Origin: Sarocladium kiliense
Taxonomy: Eukaryota > Ascomycota > Sordariomycetes > Hypocreales > Sarocladiaceae
Length of the DNA: 64,000 nucleotides
Reading direction: 5' to 3'
NCBI GenBank assembly: GCA_030734395.1
Contig: JAUZTG010000044.1
Span: 682,001-746,000, forward strand
Below, one piece after another: positions 43,546 to 55,200 of the stretch. A model generated the notes under the pieces. The model was not told where the DNA came from, did not search any database, and was given only the letters and a program-made list of their open reading frames with translations. A program made the position numbers and the translations under genes. How positions within the stretch are numbered: position 1 is the stretch's first letter; the number at the start of each line of letters is the position of its first letter.

Positions 43546-46114
43546 GGCCGGCAACGAGCGACGAGCGACGCTGTTCACGACACTCTCTCACATGCCAGGG
43601 TCCGGAGTTTGGGTGAGGGTGGTTGTGAAGACAGCCAGATGTGGATTGAGGCGCAAATCGAGGTGGTTTTTCTGGACAGAACAGAACCGTCACCACCCAA
43701 TATTATGGCTGACCTGGCGAAGCGATGTAAACAAAGATTAAGTGGAAGCCTGGATACGCGTGTCAAGGGGTTCAGAGTAAGGTAGGGAGAGCGGACTTGG
43801 ATGCCTGAGAATGGAGATGAGGTGGAAGACGGATGCGGGATGAGGCGGATGTTTGGCGGGCGGTGCATGCGAGCGCTGCCGCAGGGTGTGTGGTAGTGGC
43901 TGAGGCGTGACGGTACCAACTGGACTCGAACCCCCAAGGTGGGATGGGATGGTGGGTTGCAAGTGGTGGTGCAGGTGATGCAGGTGGCAGCTTTGGCGGT
44001 TGGCACCGGGTAGCCGCCCTGACGTCGGTGCGCTGTGACGCTGCTGCAGGCTGTCCGTCAGGTCCGTCGCCTCCGGGCGATAGATTGTCCCGGTCAATTC
44101 GGCAGTACTATGAGTTAGTCTCCAGACTCGCACCTTTGCGAGATGGAGCCTGTAGATCGCCTGGCGACGGTATGTAAGGCTACACCATTGCAATGTCCAC
44201 CAGCTAGACTGGTTCTGGTCTAGAAGTCGGAGAACACACTCGAAACTTTTTTTTTCTCCTCGTCTCCCCAAATGTTGGTGCCAGAGAGGCGATAGCTCCT
44301 GTGGACACTGCACTCAGAAGCCACACCAGCCTTAATAAGCGGCACTTTCGTTAGCACGCCTTCTGACATGCCCAGCCTGTGCATGAATGGCCGAAGACAT
44401 CTTGACAAAGTCTGGCGGGACGGTGGTAAACGTACCCGGAGGTAGGTCAGCACTATCTTGCAGTGCAAGCTCTGTACTTCCTTCAATCCAGCACCGTCCT
44501 GGCCTTGGTACCTGCAGCAGAGTCCTCCGTGGTGGAGAGTACATAAATCCGCCGGAACGGTGAGATGCCGGCAGCGCTTCTACACAAATCAGCGTTCAGT
44601 AGATACGAAGATTCTCTCCCCAAAGGTTAGGGCACCGCGGCCTTGCTAGGTTGCTCACCTCAATTGACAGGCGGGCAGCCTATGCCAATGTTCCAGGTCA
44701 AATAGGGGTCTCAGTAACAGACCATGGGAGTCAGTTGATTCAGTTCCATAAACGGATAACGGGGATTTTGTAACCGTGCTAATGAGCGCGACGGCTGGTC
44801 TGATGCCTGCTAAATAGGTCCTTTGGCCTCCTTCGTTATGTCGCGCATTCGAGACTGCTAATCGCTAAACTTCCGATTCTACCCTGCCATGGATATATCC
44901 AATCCAGGATCGGCACATGTTGGTCACCCGACAAGACGAAAGAGTCATCGAGAAAAGAAAAGCCACATATTGTGATACCGCCCTTTCTTGTCCAAAAATT
45001 GAACTCCGCCAGCCACTCATACGCCCCGCGCGGGATCCCAAAAGGCAACGTGACTTAGAGTTGGTAACCTTCCGGCCTTCTCCGCAAGGTAGGGCGCGCC
45101 ATGATGCTCTGGATCATAGCACGAAGACGAAATGCCGGGACCAAAAGATCCAAACAGCATGGAAAACTATCTCCAATGAGGCGTGTAGTAGTGCAACACC
45201 GTTGGATATCCGCCGCGCGCTGACGTCGACGATGTTTGTTTTCCCACTAAGACTTGGAAAGACTCATACTTGGCGCAACGCCCTGGCGCGGGGGAAGAAT
45301 GAGTCAACATGTTGTCCATCTATGTAGCTAAATGCCGCCATTTTGTGCTTAAGTTGAGTTATTATTTTGAGGTCGCGTGGCATTCAGTCGTCAAAAACGA
45401 ATCAGTCGACGCCCTATACTCAGGGTAAAGTCAACCCCTGGCAAGCCATGTTGCTCATGCCGCGATATTCCGACAGCATGCTTGTCGCGATGATCTATCA
45501 AAAGCGATGCCACGATAGCTGACCTCCATCCAGGCGAAGCCTTCATGACGTTTTAAGGCCATTGTCTTGTCTCATTCAAGTCAAGATCCTGGCACAATGA
45601 CAGCACAGCCACCTCCTTTAGTACGTGCAATTTGTCTAAATACTTGTACACGTATTTACTCCAAAGCCGAATACGGTAACGAGGAGGCCTTTTCAGTTCA
45701 GGTGTGTGTGATCCGAGGGGTTCCCAACTCCGAAATCCATCGCTGTCCTCGGGTCCCGGATAGCTGGTTCACTATCTTTCCCCACGGAGTTCGGCGCCAG
45801 TTGGGACAACTCCGTACCGTATAACCGTGCGTTGGATTCCGGTCACATATCTCAACCAGATGTGTCCGGAGCCGCTTGAAGAGAGCTGCCCGTACGTGAC
45901 GTAGATAGCCATCCTAATCAGATTTCAATCTCAATCGAAGAAGGATCCATGCCCCGGCTGTGGGACCATCTTGGTTTCCGCCCAGCCCATGCGCCTCTCG
46001 TGTATTAGTCCCAGGCCCCCGGATATTTATGTCATAAAAGCGGGATAGATGAGACACATACACCCGTCGTCGATATTTTTCACCTCATTTCGCTGCCTAC
46101 GATTCATGGCTAGA
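43546..46114. other. Intergenic region
   Basis: About 2.6 kb between the zinc-cluster regulator start and the end of mod5. Many overlapping frames of 60-190 codons are present but they lack motifs and agree with no splice model. A tRNA-like T-loop near 43911-43936 does not form the required stems. Confidence 0.5.
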
Positions 46115-47560
46115 TCAAATCTCTTCATTTGGCTGCCTATTCTCGGCATTGGAGCTTTCTGTCGCAGATCTTTGGGCCTCTTCCTTCTTCCTCTTCTTCA
46201 TGCCCCTTCTGTGGCTTCTGCTTCTAGTATGCTGATGCCATGCCTCCTCTGTCATGAGGACTGTTCCACACAGGTCGCAATGTATCTGCGAAAAAGCTTT
46301 CTTTTCCTGTGGCTCGCTGACGCGTAACAAGACGTCCCGTGCCACTTTCGACATTTCCGCCGGTAGCGGCCGTGGCTCACCTTTCAGGAACTGATCTAAC
46401 AGCTTGACAGCAGGCTCAATTACATTCTCCCTGAATTGTGCCACTTCGGTACTGTCGAGCACGTAGAGACTGTTGAGTGCTGTCTCCCCCTGCTCATGTA
46501 GGAGCGGAATCTGCTTGCCCCGGATGTACTTGGTCTGGTAGTTGGCATAGCGGCGCGTAGCTGCTTTCATATCTTCCAATGCTGCGGTTTTCAGACGCTC
46601 CAAATCATCTGCATCCTTCCCTGCGGCAAGCGCCTTTTGGTAGGGTTCGAATTGCTTGTAGCCGATAGACTGCCAGATCCCCTTGCTCAGGTCGAGGCTT
46701 GTGCCGCTCTCTCTCAAGCGGTCTTCAACAGAGCGCAGATCTTCAACTTCATCCAACAAACCACTCTCAACCATCTTGTCAACTCTCGCGTCGAGTCTTT
46801 TGACAAGTGTTTCTCGTTCCGAGAATACCCAAAAGAGCAAATTATCCCATGGAGATTGAGTACCAGCTTGAATGGCCTCCTCCTTCCTCTTTTGCTGTTC
46901 AGCGTAAAAGGCTGAAGCCGGCTTCCCTGTCTGGAGACAGATCTCCAGAGAACGTCGAATTTTTCGACGATCTCTGGGGTGCCAGCGCTGCGCCATCTCC
47001 GGATCAAGTCGCCTGAGCTCTTCCAGCATGACCTCGGCTGATTCTTCGAGAATTGGGAACGCAGTGGAGCGATCTCCCTCCACATCATCCAGAGTGACAT
47101 CGGAGAAAAGCAAAGGGTTGACGTAGTACTGCGTGCCACCAACAAGAATTGGAAGATTTCCTCTGTTGCGGATCTCCTGGATCAGGCGCTCCGCCTCCCG
47201 CTTGAAATCCTCAACGACCCATGGCTCTTCTTCCAAGCTGATGTGGTCCAGCAGATGGTGTGGGACGCTTCTTCGTTCGCTGTCTGGTATCTTGTTCGTT
47301 AGGATGGGCAGGCCTTTGTAGAGCTGCATAGCATCCGCATTGATGATCTCGCCTCGAAATCGACTCGCCAATTCAACAGCAAGCTGTCATAGAAGCTTTG
47401 TCAGCACAAGAACTTGAGCAATGCAGGGCGAATTGCGCACATCTGACTTGCCTGTGCCAGTCGATCCCAGGACTACCACCAAAGGCTTCGCTGGACGCTG
47501 GATCGTCGCCATTGTCGCTACATTGCGGCGCGCGAGAGTTACCCTCAGCCGTCTAAGCAT
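46115..47560 (-). CDS. mod5: tRNA dimethylallyltransferase (isopentenyltransferase)
   Basis: Adds an isopentenyl group to A37 of certain tRNAs, as yeast Mod5 does. The protein is 462 aa from the first ATG. Exons in translation order are 47441-47560 and 46115-47383, with a 57-nt phase-0 intron (donor GTGCGC, weak). The P-loop GSTGTGKS is at residues 32-39, followed by LAVELA and NADAMQLYKGL. ILVGGTQYY and the RRKIRRSLEI region are conserved. A C-terminal zinc finger (C-x2-C-x12-H-x5-H type, from HCDLCGTV) matches eukaryotic members. Two in-frame ATGs, at 47560 and 47512, flank an Arg-rich 16-residue stretch (MLRRLRVTLARRNVAT) like a mitochondrial presequence. The first has C at -3, the second A at -3 and G at +4. 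Confidence 0.93.
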
Positions 47561-47995
47561 CGGGGTCCTCGCGAGCCTGGCTCTCTACAGCATACCTAAT
47601 GGCTGTCCTTCTTCGTTCGAGACTTTGGTGGCTTCTGGGCGTTGATGCACTGGGGCAAGAACAGCGCTGTCCAGGTCTGCGTCTGGAGTGCTTAAGCTCA
47701 GTGTCCTGGTTAAGAGAGCCCCACCCGTCGCCCTTCCAGAACAGTCCCCCAAGCTGCAGCTCCCAAGCTTATGGTCACGTGCACCTCCACCCCGTTTTTG
47801 GGGAGGACACATAGACAAATTGGGGTCCTGATGCCAGATCGCCAACCTCCCTCCGCACTCCAGCTCCCCTTTAAACGCCAACCTCCCGTGTCGCCCATTG
47901 CTCGAGCTCATCACAGCTCGCTTTCCTTTCTTCCCCCATTTCTTTTCCTTCTGGCTTAAGGAGTCTGGTGATCAATTCACCACCCAGCCGCCATC
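47561..47995. promoter_or_regulatory. Bidirectional promoter of mod5 and sec61
   Basis: This 435-nt interval separates divergent start codons. It contains an E-box CACGTG at 47776-47781 near the middle and a CT-rich tract close to sec61, typical of highly expressed fungal genes. Regulation by a basic helix-loop-helix factor at the E-box is only a possibility. Confidence 0.5.
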
Positions 47996-49627
47996 ATGAG
48001 TTCCCGTAAGTCTCTACCTTTGCGCGCCTGCGAGGGAAAGTCGCCACGATGTCTCTCGCGCGACCCTGAATCTGCCTTGTCGACAAGGCGCACAACATTG
48101 ATCCATTGAGCCTATCCGACACGATGCTGACCTGTGCGCGTCCTTCACAGTTCGATTCCTCGACCTCGTCAAGCCGTTCGTGCCGTTCCTCCCTGAGGTT
48201 CAGCTCCCGGAGACCAAGATTCCCTTCAACCAGAAGCTCATGTGGACGTCCCTGACGCTCCTCATCTTCCTAGTCATGAGCCAGATGCCGCTTTACGGCA
48301 TTGTCTCCTCTGACAACTCCGATCCCCTCTACTGGTTGAGAATGGTTATCGCCAGTAACCGTGGTACGCTCATGGAGCTGGGTATCACCCCTATCATCTC
48401 CTCGGGCATGGTCTTCCAGCTTCTTGCCGGCACCCACATGATCGATGTCAACCTCGACCTCAAGTCGGACCGTGAGCTCTACCAAACTGCTCAGAAGCTC
48501 TTTGCCTTCATTCTGTCCGCCGGCACTGCCACTGTCTACGTTTTCACCGGCACCTATGGCCCGCCCTCTGACCTCGGCGCTGGCATTGTCTTCCTGCTCA
48601 TTCTGCAGCTGATGATTGCCGGTATGATCGTCATTTTGCTCGATGAGCTTCTGCAGAAGGGCTACGGTCTCGGCAGTGGTATCTCTCTCTTCATTGCCAC
48701 CAACATCTGCGAGTCCATCATGTGGAAGGCTTTCTCTCCCACTACCATCAACACCGGTCGTGGCCCCGAGTTCGAGGGTGCTGTCATCGCCCTCTTCCAC
48801 CTGCTTATGACTTGGCCCAACAAGCAGCGTGCTCTCCAGGAGGCTTTCTACAGACAGAACCTTCCCAACATCATGAACCTCCTCGCCACCGTCGCTATCT
48901 TCGCCGCCGTCATCTGGCTCCAGGGCTTCCGCGTTGAGATCCCTGTCAAGTCTAACCGCCAGCGTGGTGCCCGCGGCTCTTTCCCCGTCCGCCTTTTCTA
49001 CACCTCCAACATGCCCATCATGCTGCAGTCCGCCCTCTCGTCCAACGTCTTCCTGATCAGCCAGATGCTCTACTCTCGGTTCTCGGAGAACCTTCTTGTC
49101 CGCCTCTTCGGTGTCTGGGAGGCTAAGGACGGCTCTTCTCAGCTCCACGCCATCTCCGGTCTCGTCTACTACATGTCTCCCCCGCTCAACTTCAAGGAGG
49201 CTCTGCTCGATCCTATTCACACTGCTGCCTACATTGTCTACATGCTCGGCGCCTGCGCTCTCTTCTCCAAGACCTGGATCGAGGTATCCGGCTCCAGCCC
49301 CCGCGATGTTGCCAAGCAGCTCAAGGACCAGGGTCTTGTCATGGCTGGTCACCGTGACCAGAGCATGTACAAGGAGCTCAAGCGCATCATCCCCACCGCA
49401 GCCGCCTTCGGCGGTGCCTGCATTGGTGCGCTCTCGGTCTTCAGTGACCTCATGGGTGCCCTTGGCTCCGGTACCGGTACCCTTCTTGCTGTCACGTAAG
49501 TCCACGCTTTCTTCCACGGTTTATCAACAATGATTAACATGTATACTCCAGCATCATTTACGGCTACTTCGAGATCGCCGCCAAGGAGGGTGACATGTCC
49601 GGCATGAAGGGCATGATCATGGGCTAA
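47996..49627 (+). CDS. sec61: Sec61 translocon alpha subunit
   Basis: Pore-forming subunit of the ER protein-conducting channel, 476 aa and about ten transmembrane helices. Exons are 47996-48005, 48151-49495 and 49552-49627. The first coding exon is only 10 nt (MSS plus one base) and is followed by a 145-nt intron, longer than most in the window. The protein begins MSSLRFLDLVKPFVPFLPEV and has conserved plug and lateral-gate segments, including YGIVSSDNSDPLYWLRMV, QLLAGTHMIDV and LQKGYGLGSGISLFIATNIC. The cytosolic loop GFRVEIPVKSNRQRG carries the ribosome-contact region. The end GMKGMIMG is supplied by exon 3. Strong codon bias suits high expression. Confidence 0.97.
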
Positions 49628-52274
49628 ACAGACAATTAACGACCCACTCCAGGATCGTTGGCGTAATAACAGGGGCAGTTCGAGGGGAAGGTATAGATGA
49701 TATTGTGTATCACCAAAGCCTCACGGGAGTCGTAGAGGCGGGGACTCGAAAATTCAAAGGCAAAAGCAAATAGAGACGCATATAGTACGGTCTCTGCGAC
49801 GGCCTCAACGGGCAACGCACTCGGCATTTGATGTTGATCATATTGTGCTTGCTATATGAAAGTGGGCGGGTGACCGGGAGCGATTGTGGGCAATGGGAGT
49901 TGGCTCCGCCGAGCCCTGTATTTCAAGAATCAATCAATGTAAGAACATGACAAATATCTCGCGACCGATGTAGCGATCGTGATGCAAAGGAAATTTCCAG
50001 AGATACCACCAACAACCAGTGGACACTGTAGACATCAACGATGACCCAACGGCCGCTCGAGTACAGGGTAGCTCGAGGGGATATTGCCACGGCTCGAGCA
50101 TTCAGCTCATCTGCCTGACCCTTGATGATGAGTTATAGTATCGAACAGGAGCGTAGTAATTGAAAGCCGTTGGTAGGTTTGCTAAATTCGCCAAGCAAAG
50201 ATATGCATGGAGAGACGAGGCATGCCGAACGCCTCAAACGGTTGAAAGTTTCCTAGTGCACTGCATGTGTATGACAGGGAACGTAACTGTGCCGTCTGAG
50301 TCACGGCGCGCGGAGAGATGAAGCGATGTTACGATGAGGGTTGCCCCGAGAAAGAGACAGAGCTTCTGGAAGACATATTGCCTATGCACCGCTAGCTTTT
50401 ATGGCAGGGGAGTCAGGCTAGGTGGTGCAATAGGAGGGAAGTTATGCCGAAGCTTATATCGCACGACTGCACAATCGGTTCAAAGTGAGGCACCTCGGTG
50501 GCCGGGAAAGCTTGTGAAAACATCGCGGGGAATAGCTCAGTGGGATGAACGGTTCACCGCCTGTGTGGATTGCGGTTGAGGGAAGAAGGCGCTAGAGATG
50601 CAGATTGCATGCAGGTGAAAAAGAGGGGTCCAGGTGCAGACTGACTGCAGCGAGATAAGTGACTGTACAAAGGATAAGCAAGGTGGCCAGTCCGGAGGTG
50701 GGAGGTGTTGACGGGGGAACTTTTGATGCTGGGATTGTGAATCATGCCGGGAGCCGGTGAGATGGGAGAGGAAAGGCTTGAGGGGATTGGAGTGGAGTTG
50801 GAGTTGGAAGGTGGTGTCAATGGCCGGAGAGCGAGAGAGGACGAAAGCCAGCATGTTAGAGAGGTAGCTAGATCGCAGGCCAGGACGATTGAACCGATTG
50901 AGTAATTCGCATTGGCAGAACGTCACTGCAGATACTGTGACAGCCTGAGATGAAGAGGCTATGGATCAGAGTGTTTAGGGTGCCTTATGGTAGGTATGGT
51001 GGCAGGATGCCTGCCAGTCGCAGCAGCACGCCATCGGCGAGGTCTAAGGTGAATAAACAACGGTCGATCGCAAGTCCACTCGCTATCCTACCTGTACGGA
51101 GGACGGCTTTCGCTCGATCAATCGATGATCGAGCAGTGAGTCCTCGTCCTGGTATCCTGGTATCCTGGTAAACCTACCTCATCTGGGTCTCATCGCCGCA
51201 CCGTAAAGAGCCTCAGCTAGGCTAAGGTAAGTTACTTTATGTCTCCTCTCCCTCGTGTGTCCATACATCCAGGTGGGAAACCAGGCTCCACTGCTCATTG
51301 CATCGCCTAGCGCGTCCATGGTAGTCAGGCCGGGCTGGGGAATGACAGGAACGCGCCTCGTCCTGCAGGAGTTGTGCACGCCCTCGACGATGCCCTCGCC
51401 GACTGAGTCCAGTCCAGTCCCCTCCCGTCCCTGGAGGGCAGGGCAGGGGAACGCAGTCACGCATGCACATGAGAATGCAGATTGATTAGGGGATCAGACA
51501 TTCCTCCCTCTCTCGCCTGTCAGCCCACCAAGGGCAAGCTTGCTTTATCTTAGCGGGCTGGCTGGCTTCTGTTGCCTTAAGGTATTTAGTAGAAATGACT
51601 CCAGGATCCTCTTCTTTTCCCGCTGCTAGCTAGCCAAACACCAAGCCCATCCTCATAATTAACGAACAACTCTGGGATCCTCCAGGGCGTCCCCGTCCGT
51701 CCCACCGTCTCGCCTCCAGCTCCTCCCTCTCTCGTCCTGGGCGCGCCTCTGGTTCTCCGCTGTTTTTGCTCGTGCTGAGGCTAGCGAAGGTGCTGTTGCA
51801 TTGCGTTGCTGCTTTCCCCATTTTCTGATTCTCACTGACTGCAACGACTTTTCATCCCGGCACGTCCCCAGACAAATCTTCCAATCATTGCACATTCGTT
51901 TCCTTATTTCTCTTCCTTTCATCACCGGCTTCGACTTGAACGGACTGATCTCTCCGGCTTCGGCTACCCCGCTGGATCTCGATACACACCCCGGTCGGTC
52001 TGCTCGGTCATTTCTCAGTGCCAGCAGCTCGTGTTATTTTTCCCGTTGGCGCCGCTTCTCCAACTCGTCACCGTTACTTCTCTGTCCCGCACCGAGCCGA
52101 GCGCCGTCCTACCTCGACGCCGATTCGACAATCCTCCCTCCTACAACAGTCGACCAGGAGTATCTGATTAACACACACGGCCTGCGTTTGCACCTTGAAT
52201 ACCCTGCGTTGCTTGGGGAAGGGGAGGACTTTTGGCACTTTTGGGTGCTCTAATCAGCCAGCAGACAGCCCACC
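49628..52274. other. Large intergenic region upstream of the ABC transporter
   Basis: About 2.65 kb between sec61 and the ABC transporter gene. No coding frame has motifs or a credible splice model. It contains a short 8-nt tandem repeat near 51148 and C/T-rich sequence approaching the transporter ATG. A long 5' leader or non-coding transcript is possible but not shown. Confidence 0.5.
51148..51170. repeat. Short tandem repeat, unit CCTGGTAT
   Basis: Nearly three copies of the 8-nt unit CCTGGTAT in direct succession, about 1.1 kb upstream of the ABC transporter start. It may be a minor microsatellite or a clustered binding site. Confidence 0.6.
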
Positions 52275-55200
52275 ATGGGCTTTGCGCAATGTTCCTGGCC
52301 AATCTGGCGTATCGATGACTTCACCGTCTGCTTCCAGCAAGAGTACGTCCACAACCAGGCCTTGCGATTAACATAACGCGAACTAATACACATGGCACAG
52401 CTATCTCAAAATCCTGTTTCCTCTGATCGTCATCGCGCTCTCAGCCCTCCACATCGCTGTTTCCAACGGTGCTCGCGCTGTTAGGAAGCACCACAGTAAC
52501 GGCTACGACAAGCTTGAGAACGACGAACATGACCACACTGCATTACCCCCCGACGAGACCATCGACGACGATGATGACGACGAGGCATTGCATATAAATG
52601 GCGGTGGCCGACTGGCTCTCGTCAAGACCACCACCAAGGGCTCTATTGTACAGGCAGACACTCCTCCTACCCAGATTATTTCTCAAATCATCGAGGAGCT
52701 TGCCAATGCCGGTCTCGTTGCTGTCAATGCCATTGCCCTGGTATCTGGGGCTTACGGCGCACATGGCCCGCGTGGCTACCTTGCTGCCGTCACTGGCATC
52801 ATTGTCTGGCTCTACGCACTCACGCTCACTAGTTTGCGACTCTTCCTTGGCAAGTCCAAATGGCGTCTCCCGCATCTTTGGAATCACACTGCCATCATCT
52901 ACGGCACAAATTGGCTCTTCCTCATTTTCGTGTTCCGCTCCGTTTTCGTCCACCCCAGCTCCCAGCTGACCCAGATCCTCGCCATCGTCGAGTTCGCTCT
53001 CGTATCCGTCCTCTTCGGCATGGCTATGACGACTAGGAAGGGCAACAAGACTGTGGTTATGGAGTGGGAGGATGGTATGGAACCCTCGCGCGAACCTCTC
53101 GCCAGTCTCTTCTCCCTCGCGACCTTCTCATGGGTCGACGCAATTGTCTGGCAGGGCTGGAAGGAGCCTATGGAGCTCCAGCATGTCTGGAACCTCCTGC
53201 CTAAGGACAAGGCAGCTTCTGTTCTCGCGGATTATCGACAGATCAAGAGGACCGGTGCATTGGCTTGGCACATGCTCAAGTACTTCAAGAGCGACCTGAT
53301 CATCCAATGCGCCTTGGCTGCTCTCTCGGGTTTCTTCACATTTGCGCCAACTTTGCTGCTTAAGGCCATTCTCGAATACGTCGAGACTCCTGACATGGCC
53401 CCCAAGAACGTTCTGTGGCTCTATGTCATTGGTCTTCCCGTTCTCGACATGGTCCGCTCCTATTCTGACAACATGGCCCTTTGGATTGGTCGCAAGATTT
53501 GCATCCGCGTTCGCGCGATTATCATTGGTGAGATCTACGCAAAGGCTCTGCGACGCAAGGCTGCTGCAGGCAAAGACAAGGTGCTGCTACAGGGCAAGCC
53601 CAAGACTCAGGAGGTGGAAGAGGAAGAAGCGAAGGAGGGGGCTATCGGCAAGGTGAAGCGCGCTCTGGGCCTCAAGAAGAAGAAGAAGGCGCAGTCTGGC
53701 GGCGACGATACTGAAGCCGGCACAAGAGAAGGCGATGCTTCCAAAGCCAAGGACAACGTTGACGATGACGAGCAAGCTGCTTTGGGTACCATCATTAACC
53801 TCATGTCGGTCGACAGCTTCAAGATTTCCGAAACCACCGCTTACCTTCACTTCCTCATCGCCGCGGCTCCGGTCCAGCTGGTTGTGTCGATTACCCTTCT
53901 TTGGCAGGTCATGGGCCTCAGTGCCGCGCCCGGTATCATTACCATGGTCTTCCTTCTGCCAGTCAACTACTTCCTTGCCAAGGGTTTCAACATCACTTCA
54001 CAGCGCATTCTCACTGCAACCGACAAGCGCGTTGGCATTACCAATGAGGTTTTGCAAAACATCCGCATCATCAAGTATTTCGCCTGGGAGAAGCGATTCG
54101 GACGCATGATCGAGGAGAAGCGTGCGGTTGAGCTCAAGGCTATTCGATCACGCTACGTGGTTTGGGCAGTCGCTGTTGCTATCTGGAACTCGGTGCCCGT
54201 ACTGATCACCTTCTGGTCTTTCCTCGTCTACACCGTCATCGAGAAGAAGCCGCTTTACCCGTCCATCGCTTTCACCGCCATTGCGCTGTTCATGCTTCTG
54301 CGCGTTCCCCTGGATCAGATCGGTGACATGTTCGCCCACGTGCAGGAGTCCAAGGTCTCCATTGACCGTGTGGAAGAGTTCCTCATGGAAGAAGAGACTG
54401 AGAAATACGAGCAACTTGGCAGTGACAATGTGGACGAGAATGGTGTCAAGCGCATCGGATTCGAGGATACCACCCTCATTTGGGGCAGCAAGAACACCGT
54501 GGCTGAGGACGGAACCATGGCCTTCCGTCTCCTTGATCTGAATGTGGACTTCAAGATTGGCAAGCTCAATATTATTGCTGGCCCCACCGGCTCCGGCAAA
54601 ACGTCAATGCTCATGGGCCTCTTGGGTGAGATGACATTGATGGATGGCAAGGTCTACTGCCCTGGTGGTCGCAGCCGTGAGGATGTTCGACCCGATCCCG
54701 AAACGGGGCTTGCCGACACGATCGCCTACGTCGCCCAGTCTGCCTGGCTCATCAACGACGACATCAAGGGCAACATTCTCTTCGCGGCACCGTACGATGA
54801 GCAACGTTACCGCAACGTCATTGTTGCTTGCGCACTTGAGAGAGATCTCGAAATCCTGGACCACGGTGATGAGACTCTTGTCGGCGAAAAGGGCATCACC
54901 CTCTCAGGTGGTCAGAAGCAGCGTATCTCTTTGGCCCGTGCGCTCTACTCTAATTCTGCCCATATCCTCATGGACGACTGTCTTAGCGCGGTTGACTCTC
55001 ATACTGCTCAATGGATCTTCAGCAACTGCATTAGGGGTCCTCTGATGCTGGGAAGGACTTGTATTCTTGTCACGCACAATGTGCAGCTCTGCGTACCGAG
55101 CTCTGATCATGTCGTGGTTATGGAAAATGGCCGCGTTACCACACAGGGCACTGCTGATCAGGTCATCGGCAGTGGAAAGCTGGGCACGGATATCCAGATC

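Noticed and set aside
43905..43990. GGTTCGAGTCC on the minus strand suggesting a tRNA T-arm
   Set aside because: The flanking bases do not form a T-stem or acceptor stem.
48270..49517. Long minus-strand open frame (415 codons) across sec61
   Set aside because: It is antisense to a clear Sec61 gene and follows from strong codon bias of the sense frame; its protein is a compositional mirror without motifs.
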